Assembly (NCBI GenBank): GCA_013792055.1
Contig: VMSQ01000189.1
Span: 1-39,471, forward strand
Source of the DNA: Desulfobacteraceae bacterium
GTDB lineage: Bacteria; Desulfobacterota; Desulfobacteria; Desulfobacterales; ETH-SRB1
Reading direction: 5' to 3'
DNA: 39,471 nt
The notes beneath the pieces were generated by a model that worked only from the letters and a program-made list of their open reading frames with translations, ran no database searches and was not told the DNA's origin. Shown here one piece after another: positions 1-8,109 of the stretch; position 1 is the stretch's first letter; each line of letters opens with the position of its first letter. Both the position numbers and the translations under genes were made by a program.

Positions 1-2
1 CA

Positions 3-1409
3 TCCCAGCAAAAAGTTGTAGAACGTAACTGGAACGGGCCGGTACGGGTTCTTGGCGGCGCAGGAACAGGGAAAACCGTTGCAGCTATACATAGAGCAAA
101 ATGGCTTGTTCAAAATGTCTTTATAAATGGAAAAGATCGAATTTTGTTTACAACTTTCACTCGTAATCTATCGGCGGACATTCAAGAGAACTTGAGTAAA
201 ATCTGCTCAAGAGAAATGATGCGCAGAATCGAGGTTGTGAATCTTGACAGATGGGTTGCAGGATTTTTGAAAAAGAATGGCTATGATTATAAAATTGACT
301 ATGGTTATCGAACAGAGCCTTTATGGAATAAAGCACTGGATTTGGTGCCGAGCGAGCTTGATTTTGATTTGTCTTTCTATAGGGAAGAATGGGAACGGGT
401 CATCCAACCTCAAGCTATTACTTCTGCTGAAGACTATATGAAAGCATCTCGTGTGGGCAGAGGTGTTCGGCTAAATCGTAAAACTCGCAAAGCGGTCTGG
501 ACAGTATTTGAAGAATATCGAGCTTTATTAAATGAGCATGGTTTAAGGGAAGGCAATGACGCTATGCGGGATGCGAGACTTTTATTGGAGAGAAAAAAAG
601 AAATACTTCCTTATAAAGCAATAATTGTTGATGAGGCTCAGGATATGGGCATACAGGCATTCAAACTGATAAGGCAAATGATACCTGAAGAAAAGAAAAA
701 TGACCTTTTCATTGTCGGAGATGCGCATCAAAGAATTTATCGGCATAAGGTCGTTCTGGGTCAATGTGGTATAAACATTCGTGGCCGTGGCAGAAAACTC
801 AGGATTAACTATCGGACTACTGACGAAACCCGGAAATGGGCCGTAGGTTTGCTTAAAGGCATTAAGGTTGATGATCTTGATGGAGGAACTGATGACCAGA
901 AAGGCTATAAAGCATTATTACATGGTACCATGCCCGATGTCAGATATTTCAATAATTTTCAGGAGGAAGTTAGTTTTATTGCTGAATATATCGAGAAGAT
1001 AAAAAATGAAACCGGTTCAATCAAGGAAGTGTGCTTGGTAGCACGGACAAACAATCTTCTAAAACAATATGAAAGCGCTATATCTGCCAAAGGTTTTGAA
1101 ATCTACCTTGTCCGCCGCAGCGAGGCTGAAGACCGGTCATCACCTGGCCTGCGTCTGGCAACAATGCATCGTGTAAAGGGACTTGAGTTTGACAGAGTTA
1201 TAATTGCCGGTGTCAATGAAGGCGTTGTACCATTTGAAGGCACTGGGACTAATTCCTCTGATCCAATTATTAAAAGAGAATCTGAAGTCCATGAAAGAGC
1301 ATTATTATATGTCTCGGCAACAAGAGCGAAGAAAGAGGTTGTCGTAACTAGTTTCGGAAAAGCGAGCAGATTTTTAAATCAATGGAACTACCAACTTAAG
1401 GCTGTCTGA
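3..1409 (+). CDS. UvrD/Rep-type superfamily 1 helicase, 5'-truncated by the window edge
   Basis: The reading frame is open from the first bases of the window, so the true start lies outside; 468 residues are visible. It starts in a Q-motif-like SQQKVV followed by Walker A GGAGTGKT (visible residues 18-25). Further SF1 motifs follow in order: DEAQD with IIVDEAQDMG (Walker B), VGDAHQRIY (motif III), LRINYRTT (motif IV region), TMHRVKGLEFDRVII (motif V) and YVSATRAKK (motif VI). These are the ATPase and DNA-translocation motifs of UvrD/Rep/PcrA-like 3'-5' helicases. The part from the Q motif to the end is shorter than UvrD (about 720 aa), so this is probably a small SF1 helicase. Such proteins often carry an extra N-terminal domain (for example NERD), which cannot be seen here. 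recD follows 50 bp downstream on the same strand, suggesting a repair or defence operon. Confidence 0.9.
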   Translation, partial: SQQKVVERNWNGPVRVLGGAGTGKTVAAIHRAKWLVQNVFINGKDRILFTTFTRNLSADIQENLSKICSREMMRRIEVVNLDRWVAGFLKKNGYDYKIDYGYRTEPLWNKALDLVPSELDFDLSFYREEWERVIQPQAITSAEDYMKASRVGRGVRLNRKTRKAVWTVFEEYRALLNEHGLREGNDAMRDARLLLERKKEILPYKAIIVDEAQDMGIQAFKLIRQMIPEEKKNDLFIVGDAHQRIYRHKVVLGQCGINIRGRGRKLRINYRTTDETRKWAVGLLKGIKVDDLDGGTDDQKGYKALLHGTMPDVRYFNNFQEEVSFIAEYIEKIKNETGSIKEVCLVARTNNLLKQYESAISAKGFEIYLVRRSEAEDRSSPGLRLATMHRVKGLEFDRVIIAGVNEGVVPFEGTGTNSSDPIIKRESEVHERALLYVSATRAKKEVVVTSFGKASRFLNQWNYQLKAV

Positions 1410-1459
1410 AGCTTACGCACAGCCGGTTTGGTTTATAAAATATTACAACTGATTTTATT

Positions 1460-3334
1460 ATGAACAAAGATAACTTGGTAAGGTTACATCAGGCAGGAAT
1501 ACTAACTGATATAGACGTTCATTTCGCAGGGTTTATGGCGAATCTTGCGGACAGCAAATATCAGGAAATTTTTCTGGGAGCAGCTCTTGCAAGTAATGTT
1601 ACAGGCAAGGGAGATGTGTGTCTTGACCTTGCATCATTTGCCGGGAAAACGCTGCTCGAAAAAGATGATGGAATGGATGCCGTTATATGTCCTGAGCTTT
1701 CCGTATGGAAGGAAAATTTGATTTCAACAAGGATTGTCGGAAGACCGGAAGATCTTTGCCCCCTTATACTTGATGAAAGAAACAGACTTTATCTTTATCG
1801 CTACTGGGAATATGAAAAAAAACTTTCTGATTCTATAAAAAAGCGTACCAAAGAAGATATCGGCGGTATAAATTTATTGCTTATAAAAGACAGCATAAAG
1901 AGACTTTTCCCTGAAATAATAGATGGCGATATTAACCGGCAGAAGGTCGCGGCCATAACTTCGGCTTTTAAAAAGTTTTGTGTTATTTCCGGCGGCCCTG
2001 GAACAGGTAAAACAACAATTATTGCAAAGATACTTGCCATGTTAATTGAACAGACAGGCAAAGAAAAAAGCCTTAGGATATTTCTTACAGCTCCAACAGG
2101 AAAGGCAACAGCAAGATTAAGTGAATCCATCGGAAACATTAAAAAAAAGCTAAATTGCAAAGATTATATCAAAGCAGCCATACCCACAGAAGCTTTTACA
2201 ATTCACAGGCTGCTGAAAACTATTATCAGATCTCCTTTTTTTCGTCATAATTCTGAAAACCCCCTCCCTGCCGATATCGTTGTGGTAGATGAAGCCTCTA
2301 TGGTTGACCTGCCCTTAATGTCAAAGCTCATACAGGCTGTTCCGGTTGATGCAAGGCTCATACTGATAGGGGACAGCGATCAGCTTGCATCCGTGGATCC
2401 GGGTTCAGTGCTTGGCGACATTTGCGGCAACAAAAGTCTTCGCGGATTTACGACAAATTTTGTTAATAAGGTTGAAGAATTAACAGATGAAAAAATTACT
2501 GATTCTATCAAACAACATAAAGGCATAAAGGCTTTACATGACTGCATTGTTGTTTTGAAAAAAAATTACAGGTTCGCTGATAGCAGTGGAATTGGAGGGT
2601 TAAGCCATGCTGTGAAGCTCGGAGACATTGATAAAACATTAGACCTGCTTAAAAATAAGAATGACAGAAGTATAATATTTGAGGAAATACTGTCGGCTGA
2701 TAATTTCAAACAAATCCTTACGGATAAGGTTGTTGAGTTTTATTCAGAATATCTTAGAACCGATGACCCGGGCAGAGCCCTTAAACTCTTTAATCGCTTT
2801 AAAATACTATGCGCTGTAAAGATGGGGCAATTCGGAGTATATGCAGTAAATAAAATTATTGAACAGATATTGAGACGTGAAAACCTGATACAGACTGAAA
2901 ATTTGTGGTATAAAGGGAGACCGATTCTCATAACCAGCAACGACTATAAACTCAGCCTTTTTAACGGGGATATCGGCATAACCATGCCAATTCAAGGCTC
3001 TGCCAGTAATGATATGCATGTATTTTTTCGCGGCACTTCCGGAGAATTAAAACAGTTTTTGCCTTACAGATTGCCACAGCATGAAACGGTTTATGCGATG
3101 ACAGTTCACAAGAGTCAGGGGTCTGAGTTTGAAAATGTTTTTCTCGTTTTGCCGGATAAAGACTATCCTGTACTTTCAAGAGAGCTTATTTATACAGGTA
3201 TTACAAGGGCCAGCCAGAGTGTAACAATATTGGGTAAAGAAGAAGTTTTAAGAACTTCGATATCAAGGGTAATTGAGCGTAAGTCCGGTCTTCATGATTC
3301 TCTTTGGGGAGGAAAGTCATCTCAAATTTTCTAA
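1460..3334 (+). CDS. recD: RecD-like exodeoxyribonuclease V alpha subunit
   Basis: A 624-residue SF1 helicase of the RecD type, the 5'-3' motor of the RecBCD recombinational repair nuclease. Walker A GGPGTGKT lies at residues 178-185 after a RecD-like N-terminal domain, DEAS (Walker B) at 277-280, GDSDQLASVDPG near 304-315, and the C-terminal motifs AMTVHKSQGSEF and YTGITRAS. The length matches RecD (E. coli 608 aa) rather than the longer RecD2. The ATG has no strong Shine-Dalgarno sequence; the upstream gene ends 50 bp before, so the two are probably co-transcribed. recB and recC are not visible and may lie upstream outside the window, or this could be a RecD-like protein working with the neighbouring helicase. 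The 3' end overlaps the convergent nucleotidyltransferase gene by 18 bp. Confidence 0.9.
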   Translation: MNKDNLVRLHQAGILTDIDVHFAGFMANLADSKYQEIFLGAALASNVTGKGDVCLDLASFAGKTLLEKDDGMDAVICPELSVWKENLISTRIVGRPEDLCPLILDERNRLYLYRYWEYEKKLSDSIKKRTKEDIGGINLLLIKDSIKRLFPEIIDGDINRQKVAAITSAFKKFCVISGGPGTGKTTIIAKILAMLIEQTGKEKSLRIFLTAPTGKATARLSESIGNIKKKLNCKDYIKAAIPTEAFTIHRLLKTIIRSPFFRHNSENPLPADIVVVDEASMVDLPLMSKLIQAVPVDARLILIGDSDQLASVDPGSVLGDICGNKSLRGFTTNFVNKVEELTDEKITDSIKQHKGIKALHDCIVVLKKNYRFADSSGIGGLSHAVKLGDIDKTLDLLKNKNDRSIIFEEILSADNFKQILTDKVVEFYSEYLRTDDPGRALKLFNRFKILCAVKMGQFGVYAVNKIIEQILRRENLIQTENLWYKGRPILITSNDYKLSLFNGDIGITMPIQGSASNDMHVFFRGTSGELKQFLPYRLPQHETVYAMTVHKSQGSEFENVFLVLPDKDYPVLSRELIYTGITRASQSVTILGKEEVLRTSISRVIERKSGLHDSLWGGKSSQIF

Positions 3335-3754
3335 ATCTGCCAAATCTTGAGATCGGCCTGTAGCTCGCTTGTTCTTTTTTAAGTTCTCAATATCAATGAA
3401 ATCAATCTGAATTCCATGTATATATTCACTAACTTTAGATTTATAACACTCCCCAAAATCCAAACCACCGGCTGTTGTTAACAAATCAATTCTATTGGGA
3501 GGGTAGCCAAGCTGTATGATCTGATTTGTAGCAATGAAATCTTCCAATTCAAGACCTAATGAACCAAATCCAAATTGATCTAATGCACTTAATAGCCTCT
3601 GCGCATTTTTCTGGGACGACTCTATCCAAATGTCGAGGTCTTTTGTGTAGCGAGGATGCCCGTGGAAAGCGACAGCATACCCACCGACAACCAGATATTT
3701 TACATTATTTTCGTTTAATAATTTTATAAACTCTTTGAAATCTTTGCTCAGCAT
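3317..3754 (-). CDS. MNT-type nucleotidyltransferase (AbiEii/DUF6036-like)
   Basis: A 145-residue protein with the minimal nucleotidyltransferase pattern: VVGGYAVAFHG (residues 22-32) followed by TKDLDIWI with the presumed metal-binding aspartates D39 and D41. This arrangement is typical of DNA polymerase beta-fold enzymes found in toxin-antitoxin and abortive-infection modules and in stand-alone MNT proteins. It starts at an ATG preceded by a weak GGA-type ribosome binding site. Its start lies inside the end of the small gene upstream (50 bp overlap), so the two are probably translationally coupled. Its last 18 bp overlap the convergent recD end. The substrate is unknown; a toxin or antitoxin role is inference from the family. 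Confidence 0.82.
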   Translation of the reverse strand: MLSKDFKEFIKLLNENNVKYLVVGGYAVAFHGHPRYTKDLDIWIESSQKNAQRLLSALDQFGFGSLGLELEDFIATNQIIQLGYPPNRIDLLTTAGGLDFGECYKSKVSEYIHGIQIDFIDIENLKKNKRATGRSQDLADLENLR

Positions 3755-3893
3755 TGTATTTCCAATTATTGAATTCTTGACGAATTTGTTCTAACGCATC
3801 GATTCGTTCCTCATATGATTTCAATTGCCAGAAAGAAAAATCATTAGGTTGTTCATCAATCTTATATTTATTTACTACTTTAATTATACTCAT
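3705..3893 (-). CDS. Small partner protein of the MNT nucleotidyltransferase
   Basis: A 62-residue basic protein starting at the ATG at 3893 (MSIIKVV). A TTG 36 bp upstream extends the frame but has no ribosome binding site, so the ATG is preferred. The core carries the pattern D-F-S-F-W-x4-SYEERIDALEQIR and ends in a basic RFQRVYKIIKRK tail. Small proteins with a D-x2-YW / EER-x-A-x2-E-x-IR pattern and a basic RLQRV-like end are frequently encoded directly upstream of single-domain nucleotidyltransferases, and this one overlaps that gene by 50 bp. The function is unknown; it may be the antidote or specificity partner of the nucleotidyltransferase. No catalytic residues are apparent. Confidence 0.7.
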   Translation of the reverse strand: MSIIKVVNKYKIDEQPNDFSFWQLKSYEERIDALEQIRQEFNNWKYNAEQRFQRVYKIIKRK

Positions 3894-3941
3894 GATATTT
3901 TCTGTTGTTCGACACCCTATCTTTTCCAAAATTTAAATTTA

Positions 3942-5564
3942 TTATAACTTGCCTGAAAACAATGTATCAAGATAGAATTTTGTTATGTTATCCATGTTTT
4001 CAAATCTGTGATCTTTTTGTTCATTTTTTAATGCCAGCTCATTTCTAATATCAGATGCTAATTTTTTTCCCAGCTCCACACCAAACTGGTCAAAGGGATT
4101 TATTCCCCATATAAAAGCCTCAAAAACAGTTTTTGCCTCATAAAATGACAAGAGATGGCCAACACTTTCAGGCGAAAGATCGTTTATAAGTATGGTGGAA
4201 GAGGGCCTGTTGCCCGGAAAGTATTTTGCTTTATTCTTATCTTCTTTTCCCAAAGCAAGTGCTGCCGGCTGTGAGATCAGATTTGCCCACAATTCCTGAT
4301 GATTTGTAACGCCCTTTGATTTGTAATTATACTGATTATACTGAGGTTTGATCACTCCTATAAACTCAATGGGAAAGGGACGTCCCTGATGCGCCAGTTG
4401 AAAAAAAGAATGCTGCGCATTTGTGCCCGGCTCTCCAAAAACAACAGCGCCTGCGGGTTCATCCAGGGAATGGCCTTCCTGCGTTACTGATTTGCCGTTA
4501 CTTTCCATGCTGAGCTGCTGAATATGGGGCGCCAGCTTTTGCAGCGGAGATGCATAGGGAATTATTGCCTGAGTTTGATATCCCAGAAAATTATTGTTCC
4601 ATATTGAAATAAGAGCAGCGACCAGAGGGATATTTTTTTCAAATGGAGCATTTTTTGCGTGAATATCCATTTCTTCTGCGCCTTTTAAAAAACGCTCAAA
4701 CTTATCATATCCCAGATACAGACTAAGAGGTACACCGCCAACCGCAGAGGTTACACTGTATCTGCCTCCTATAAAATCGAACATGTGAAATGAAGCCAGA
4801 ACAGGATTTGCAGGATCGTCTCCGGGGCTTCCTTTGCTGGTAACGGTTACAAGGTGCTTAGAAGGATCAAGTCCTTTTTCTTTCATAAATGAAACAGCAA
4901 GATTTGTATTAGCTGTAGTTTCGGCTGTTGTATAGCTTTTTGAAATAACTATCCACAAGGTAGTTTCAGGATCTATGGTGGGTACTAAGTTCCCAAAATT
5001 ATGGATATCTACATTCGACAAAAAATGTATTTTAATATCTTTATTCGCAAAGGCTTCCAAGGCACGTGAAACAAACTCTGTGCCCAGATAAGATCCCCCG
5101 ATTCCTATTACAACAACATGTTTAAAAGGTCTGCCGCTTGATCCGGCTATCTTCCCATTATGAACTTCTGAAGCAAATTCCCGGATATTCTCTCTTGTTT
5201 TGATTATCTCGGGCATTACATCTTTTTCATCTATAAAAATAGAATTGCCTGAGAAATTTCTTGAAGCAGTATGAAGAGCAGCTCTGTTTTCAGAAACATT
5301 TATTTTTTCACCATTCATCATTGCAATAAACCGCTCTTTTAGTTTTCTTGCTTCTGCCAGTTTAAAAAGTAGAGACATGGCCTTTTCATCTACTCTCTGA
5401 CGGGAAAAATCATAGAAGATATGCTTGTGTTTTAAGGAGAATTTTTCGAGCCGGTCATTTTCTTTGATGAGATATTTTAAGTGCTTCTCGGGGCGGCTGA
5501 AGTTTTCAGCATGTTTCTTCAGGCTGTTCCATGCGGGAATGGTGCTTAGATTTTGAGGTGTCAT
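3942..5564 (-). CDS. pgi: Glucose-6-phosphate isomerase
   Basis: Interconverts glucose-6-phosphate and fructose-6-phosphate in the cytoplasm. From the ATG at 5564 the protein has 540 residues, close to E. coli Pgi (549). The family landmarks are all present: GIGGSYLG (154-161), the phosphate-binding SKSYTTAET (208-216), GGRYSVTSAVG (266-276), the signature SNGKSV (355-360), and GEPGTNAQHSFFQLAHQG containing the presumed catalytic E378 and H385. The ATG has an AAAGG ribosome binding site nine bases upstream. An in-frame TTG at 5603 would place the start inside a tandem repeat and is rejected. It follows the Mla-type operon after a 141-bp repeat-containing gap. Functionally it links to the glucose-6-phosphate used and made by the trehalose genes in the same window. 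Confidence 0.97.
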   Translation of the reverse strand: MTPQNLSTIPAWNSLKKHAENFSRPEKHLKYLIKENDRLEKFSLKHKHIFYDFSRQRVDEKAMSLLFKLAEARKLKERFIAMMNGEKINVSENRAALHTASRNFSGNSIFIDEKDVMPEIIKTRENIREFASEVHNGKIAGSSGRPFKHVVVIGIGGSYLGTEFVSRALEAFANKDIKIHFLSNVDIHNFGNLVPTIDPETTLWIVISKSYTTAETTANTNLAVSFMKEKGLDPSKHLVTVTSKGSPGDDPANPVLASFHMFDFIGGRYSVTSAVGGVPLSLYLGYDKFERFLKGAEEMDIHAKNAPFEKNIPLVAALISIWNNNFLGYQTQAIIPYASPLQKLAPHIQQLSMESNGKSVTQEGHSLDEPAGAVVFGEPGTNAQHSFFQLAHQGRPFPIEFIGVIKPQYNQYNYKSKGVTNHQELWANLISQPAALALGKEDKNKAKYFPGNRPSSTILINDLSPESVGHLLSFYEAKTVFEAFIWGINPFDQFGVELGKKLASDIRNELALKNEQKDHRFENMDNITKFYLDTLFSGKL

Positions 5565-5580
5565 AATGTAAGCCTTTAAA

Positions 5581-5705
5581 TAGTCGAGTAGTCGAGTAGT
5601 CAAGTGGTCGAGTAGTCAACCACTCAGGTTCATGGTTCAGAGTTACTTTTCTTTCGTTAACCTTCAATCAACCCTGAACATCTGAACCGCTGAACCTCTG
5701 AACGG
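5581..5705. repeat. Two 8-bp tandem repeat tracts in the pgi/lipoprotein gap
   Basis: Five 8-bp units run from 5581 to 5620 (TAGTCGAG twice, then TAGTCAAG, TGGTCGAG, TAGTCAAC). Four more units of a different 8-mer (CTGAACAT, CTGAACCG, CTGAACCT, CTGAACGG) run from 5674 to 5705 and end exactly at the stop codon of the lipoprotein gene. The sequence between them (about 5624-5641) is roughly complementary to the second tract, so the transcript could fold. The tracts account for most of the 141-bp intergenic region upstream of pgi. Confidence 0.85.
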
Positions 5706-6338
5706 TTACTTTTTATCTTCTATGCATTTATATACATCCCTTATAATTCTGCCGGAGATATTTGCCATTGCTTTGCTCATAGCTTCTGCAAGAGACTGTG
5801 GATTTTTACTGCTGCAAGGTTCTATGGCGCTGTATTGTTTTTGCATGAGCACGCTTTTGCTGATATCCGGTTCATTTTTTGACATAAGCGTGATGTTTAT
5901 GGAAAGAACTGCTTTCCAAATATCATTGTCGTCTTGTTCAAAAAACTCATCAACTGTTCCGTTAATTATATATGTTGATGAACAACTGCTGTTTGAACTG
6001 AATGCCGTTCTGAAGAGTGAAGAGCACTTTATATCCCTTGTCAGATAATAAGTGACAAAATCGCCTGGGTTTGCCATCCACTTATGATAAATATAAGCAT
6101 CTCTTATAAACTTTTTTTGACTGTATATTATCCTGGTTGAGTCGTATAAAGGAGCTACATTAAAGCGTTCAATATAAATAACAAATGGAAGGGATTTTAG
6201 ACTTGCGGCTTTAGGAGGATCATATTCCAATGTGTAGTAATTAATTTTTTTGTTTGGTTTCTGTGTTAAATTCAGACAACCACATACAAGCAGGGCTGAA
6301 AGGATAATCAAATAAATAATTTTTTTTGAATAATTCAT
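5706..6338 (-). CDS. PqiC/YmbA-like ABC-transport auxiliary lipoprotein
   Basis: A 210-residue protein with a lipoprotein signal: basic MNYSKK, a hydrophobic stretch and a lipobox LVCG-C with the acylated cysteine at residue 21. The mature part starts with NYYTLEYDPP, matching the PqiC/YmbA family ('ABC-type transport auxiliary lipoprotein component'), followed by a typical FVIYIERFNVAPLYDSTRI segment. These lipoproteins sit on the inner face of the outer membrane and work with MCE-domain proteins in lipid traffic. The start codon lies one base beyond the mlaD stop codon, so it is clearly the last gene of the mlaE-mlaF-mlaD operon and probably takes the outer-membrane role. Confidence 0.88.
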   Translation of the reverse strand: MNYSKKIIYLIILSALLVCGCLNLTQKPNKKINYYTLEYDPPKAASLKSLPFVIYIERFNVAPLYDSTRIIYSQKKFIRDAYIYHKWMANPGDFVTYYLTRDIKCSSLFRTAFSSNSSCSSTYIINGTVDEFFEQDDNDIWKAVLSINITLMSKNEPDISKSVLMQKQYSAIEPCSSKNPQSLAEAMSKAMANISGRIIRDVYKCIEDKK

Positions 6339-6339
6339 T

Positions 6340-7335
6340 TTATTTAATTGGTTCCACGTTTTTTTCAGCGAGCGGCTCTCCGAAGATAATTTGCGAAGGC
6401 TGATCAGATATAAGATCTAAGAGCCTGTTCATATTATAACTTGCCTTTTCTAAATTTTGCAGAGTTATAAAAAGCTGGCGCTGCAGAATTGAAAATTTTA
6501 CATCTGCATTTTTAATAAGTTCCGAACCATTCCCCATTAAAATATCTGCATCTTTCATGGTATGTTTAAAATTGGAGATAGCTTCTGTAAATTCTTTTTT
6601 GTTTTCTTCAACAATACTATCAATCTTGCCGACTGTTTTATCAGCGTTCACTGAAAAATTATTAAATGATGAGCTGGCATGAATAAAGGATTCCATTACG
6701 TTATTCCATTTTTTTACGTCCAGCATTAATTCCACCTTATCAAGAGATGCTTTGATATCAGATGATATTTTTTCGATTTGTGCATCCGCGACAGTTTTGT
6801 TTATCGTGTCGAGCGTGTTTTTAAACTCAGCAGTTATTCCTTGCAAGTCCAGTGCATTGATTTGATTCAGCACATTATCTATACCTTTTATAATCTGACT
6901 TATGTTAGATGGTTTTGTGGCAATAACAGGATATTCTGAAGGAAAAGTTGTTTCAGGTGAAAGGTCAGGCTCGTCATCCTTTTTTCGTTCAAGCTCAATA
7001 AACATTATACCGGTAATACCTACTGACTTTAACTCGGCAACCATGTCTTCAAGATGATCTTCCAGCTTTAAGCTGGATTCAATTTTTAATATTACCTTAA
7101 TCAGGGCTGCGTCAGGCGCGACGACTATATTCTCAACCCGTCCTATGGATACACCCCTGTATTTAACAGGGGAATCCTTGTCAAGCCCTTGGACAGATTC
7201 ATCAAAATAAACGATATAATACTGACTTTCTTCAAGATAATGGAATTTCCCAAGCCACATTATTGTAACCATGGCTATGACAAATCCTATCATTACAAAA
7301 AGACCTACAGTAAATTTGGTTTTAATAGAAGCCAT
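6340..7335 (-). CDS. mlaD: MlaD/MCE-domain substrate-binding protein
   Basis: A 331-residue protein with one N-terminal membrane anchor (about residues 9-28) and an MCE domain (about 38-117) containing the characteristic VQGLDKDSPVKYRGVSIGRV segment. MCE proteins form periplasmic hexameric rings that carry phospholipids between the membranes. The rest is predicted to be helical and coiled, rich in N, D and K and with hydrophobic spacing typical of long MlaD/PqiB-like helical tubes. E. coli MlaD is 183 aa, so this is the extended form. It starts 2 bp after the mlaF stop, indicating tight translational coupling. Confidence 0.92.
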   Translation of the reverse strand: MASIKTKFTVGLFVMIGFVIAMVTIMWLGKFHYLEESQYYIVYFDESVQGLDKDSPVKYRGVSIGRVENIVVAPDAALIKVILKIESSLKLEDHLEDMVAELKSVGITGIMFIELERKKDDEPDLSPETTFPSEYPVIATKPSNISQIIKGIDNVLNQINALDLQGITAEFKNTLDTINKTVADAQIEKISSDIKASLDKVELMLDVKKWNNVMESFIHASSSFNNFSVNADKTVGKIDSIVEENKKEFTEAISNFKHTMKDADILMGNGSELIKNADVKFSILQRQLFITLQNLEKASYNMNRLLDLISDQPSQIIFGEPLAEKNVEPIK

Positions 7336-7337
7336 TT

Positions 7338-8096
7338 TTATATCCTGCTTTTTGCTTTGCGATTGAAGAACTGCCTGACGGATACATTTTGACTATTATC
7401 TTTCAAATATCTGGGATCTCCTTCAGCAATTATACTTTTTGTTTTTTTATCAAGCATAATTATGCGTTGCGCAATGTTTAATATGCTGTCAAGTGCATGA
7501 GTAACAATAACAATTGTAGCTCCGATGCTTTTATTGATTAATAAAATCAATTCATCGATTTCTGCAGAGCTGACAGGATCAAGGCCGGCTGTTGGTTCAT
7601 CGAGAAAAAGAATTTTTGGATTAAGCGCCAGAGCCCTTGCTAATCCAGCCCTTTTTTTCATTCCTCCACTAATTTCTGAGGGCAGGTAATTTTCATACCC
7701 GTCAAGATTAACCATACAAAGTTTCATCCTGACTAAATTTGCTATAGAACTTTTTGAAAGACCAGAATATTCCTGAATAGGAAGAGCTATATTTTCAGCT
7801 ACGGTCATTGATCCGAACAGAGCGCTGCTTTGAAACAAAACCCCTATTTTTTTTAGCGCGTTAAAGTGTGAATCATCACTTGATGTAATATCTTCGCCCT
7901 CTATCATTATATTTCCCGAGAAAGGCCTATCGAGTCCGATCATATGTCTTAGCAGGGTTGATTTGCCACATCCACTGCTGCCAAGGACTACCAGTATTTC
8001 TCCTTCAAAGACATCAAAGCTTATATCCTTAAGGATTAAATCATCTCCGTACCGGGCAACAAGATTTTTTACATTTATGATGGCTTGTTTTTTCAT
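7338..8096 (-). CDS. mlaF: MlaF-like ABC transporter ATP-binding protein
   Basis: The ATPase of the lipid ABC transporter, 252 residues from the ATG at 8096. Walker A GSSGCGKST is at 39-47, the ABC signature ISGGMKKRAGLARAL at about 142-156, and Walker B LFLDEP at 163-168 followed by TAGLDP and the H-loop IVTHAL. The ISGGMKKR form of the signature is typical of MlaF rather than of general importers. The frame extends upstream to a TTG at 8147 that would overlap the permease gene by 38 bp; the ATG lying 13 bp after the permease stop is preferred, although its ribosome binding site is weak. It sits between mlaE and mlaD. Confidence 0.92.
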   Translation of the reverse strand: MKKQAIINVKNLVARYGDDLILKDISFDVFEGEILVVLGSSGCGKSTLLRHMIGLDRPFSGNIMIEGEDITSSDDSHFNALKKIGVLFQSSALFGSMTVAENIALPIQEYSGLSKSSIANLVRMKLCMVNLDGYENYLPSEISGGMKKRAGLARALALNPKILFLDEPTAGLDPVSSAEIDELILLINKSIGATIVIVTHALDSILNIAQRIIMLDKKTKSIIAEGDPRYLKDNSQNVSVRQFFNRKAKSRI

Positions 8097-8109
8097 TGGC
8101 TGAGAATTA

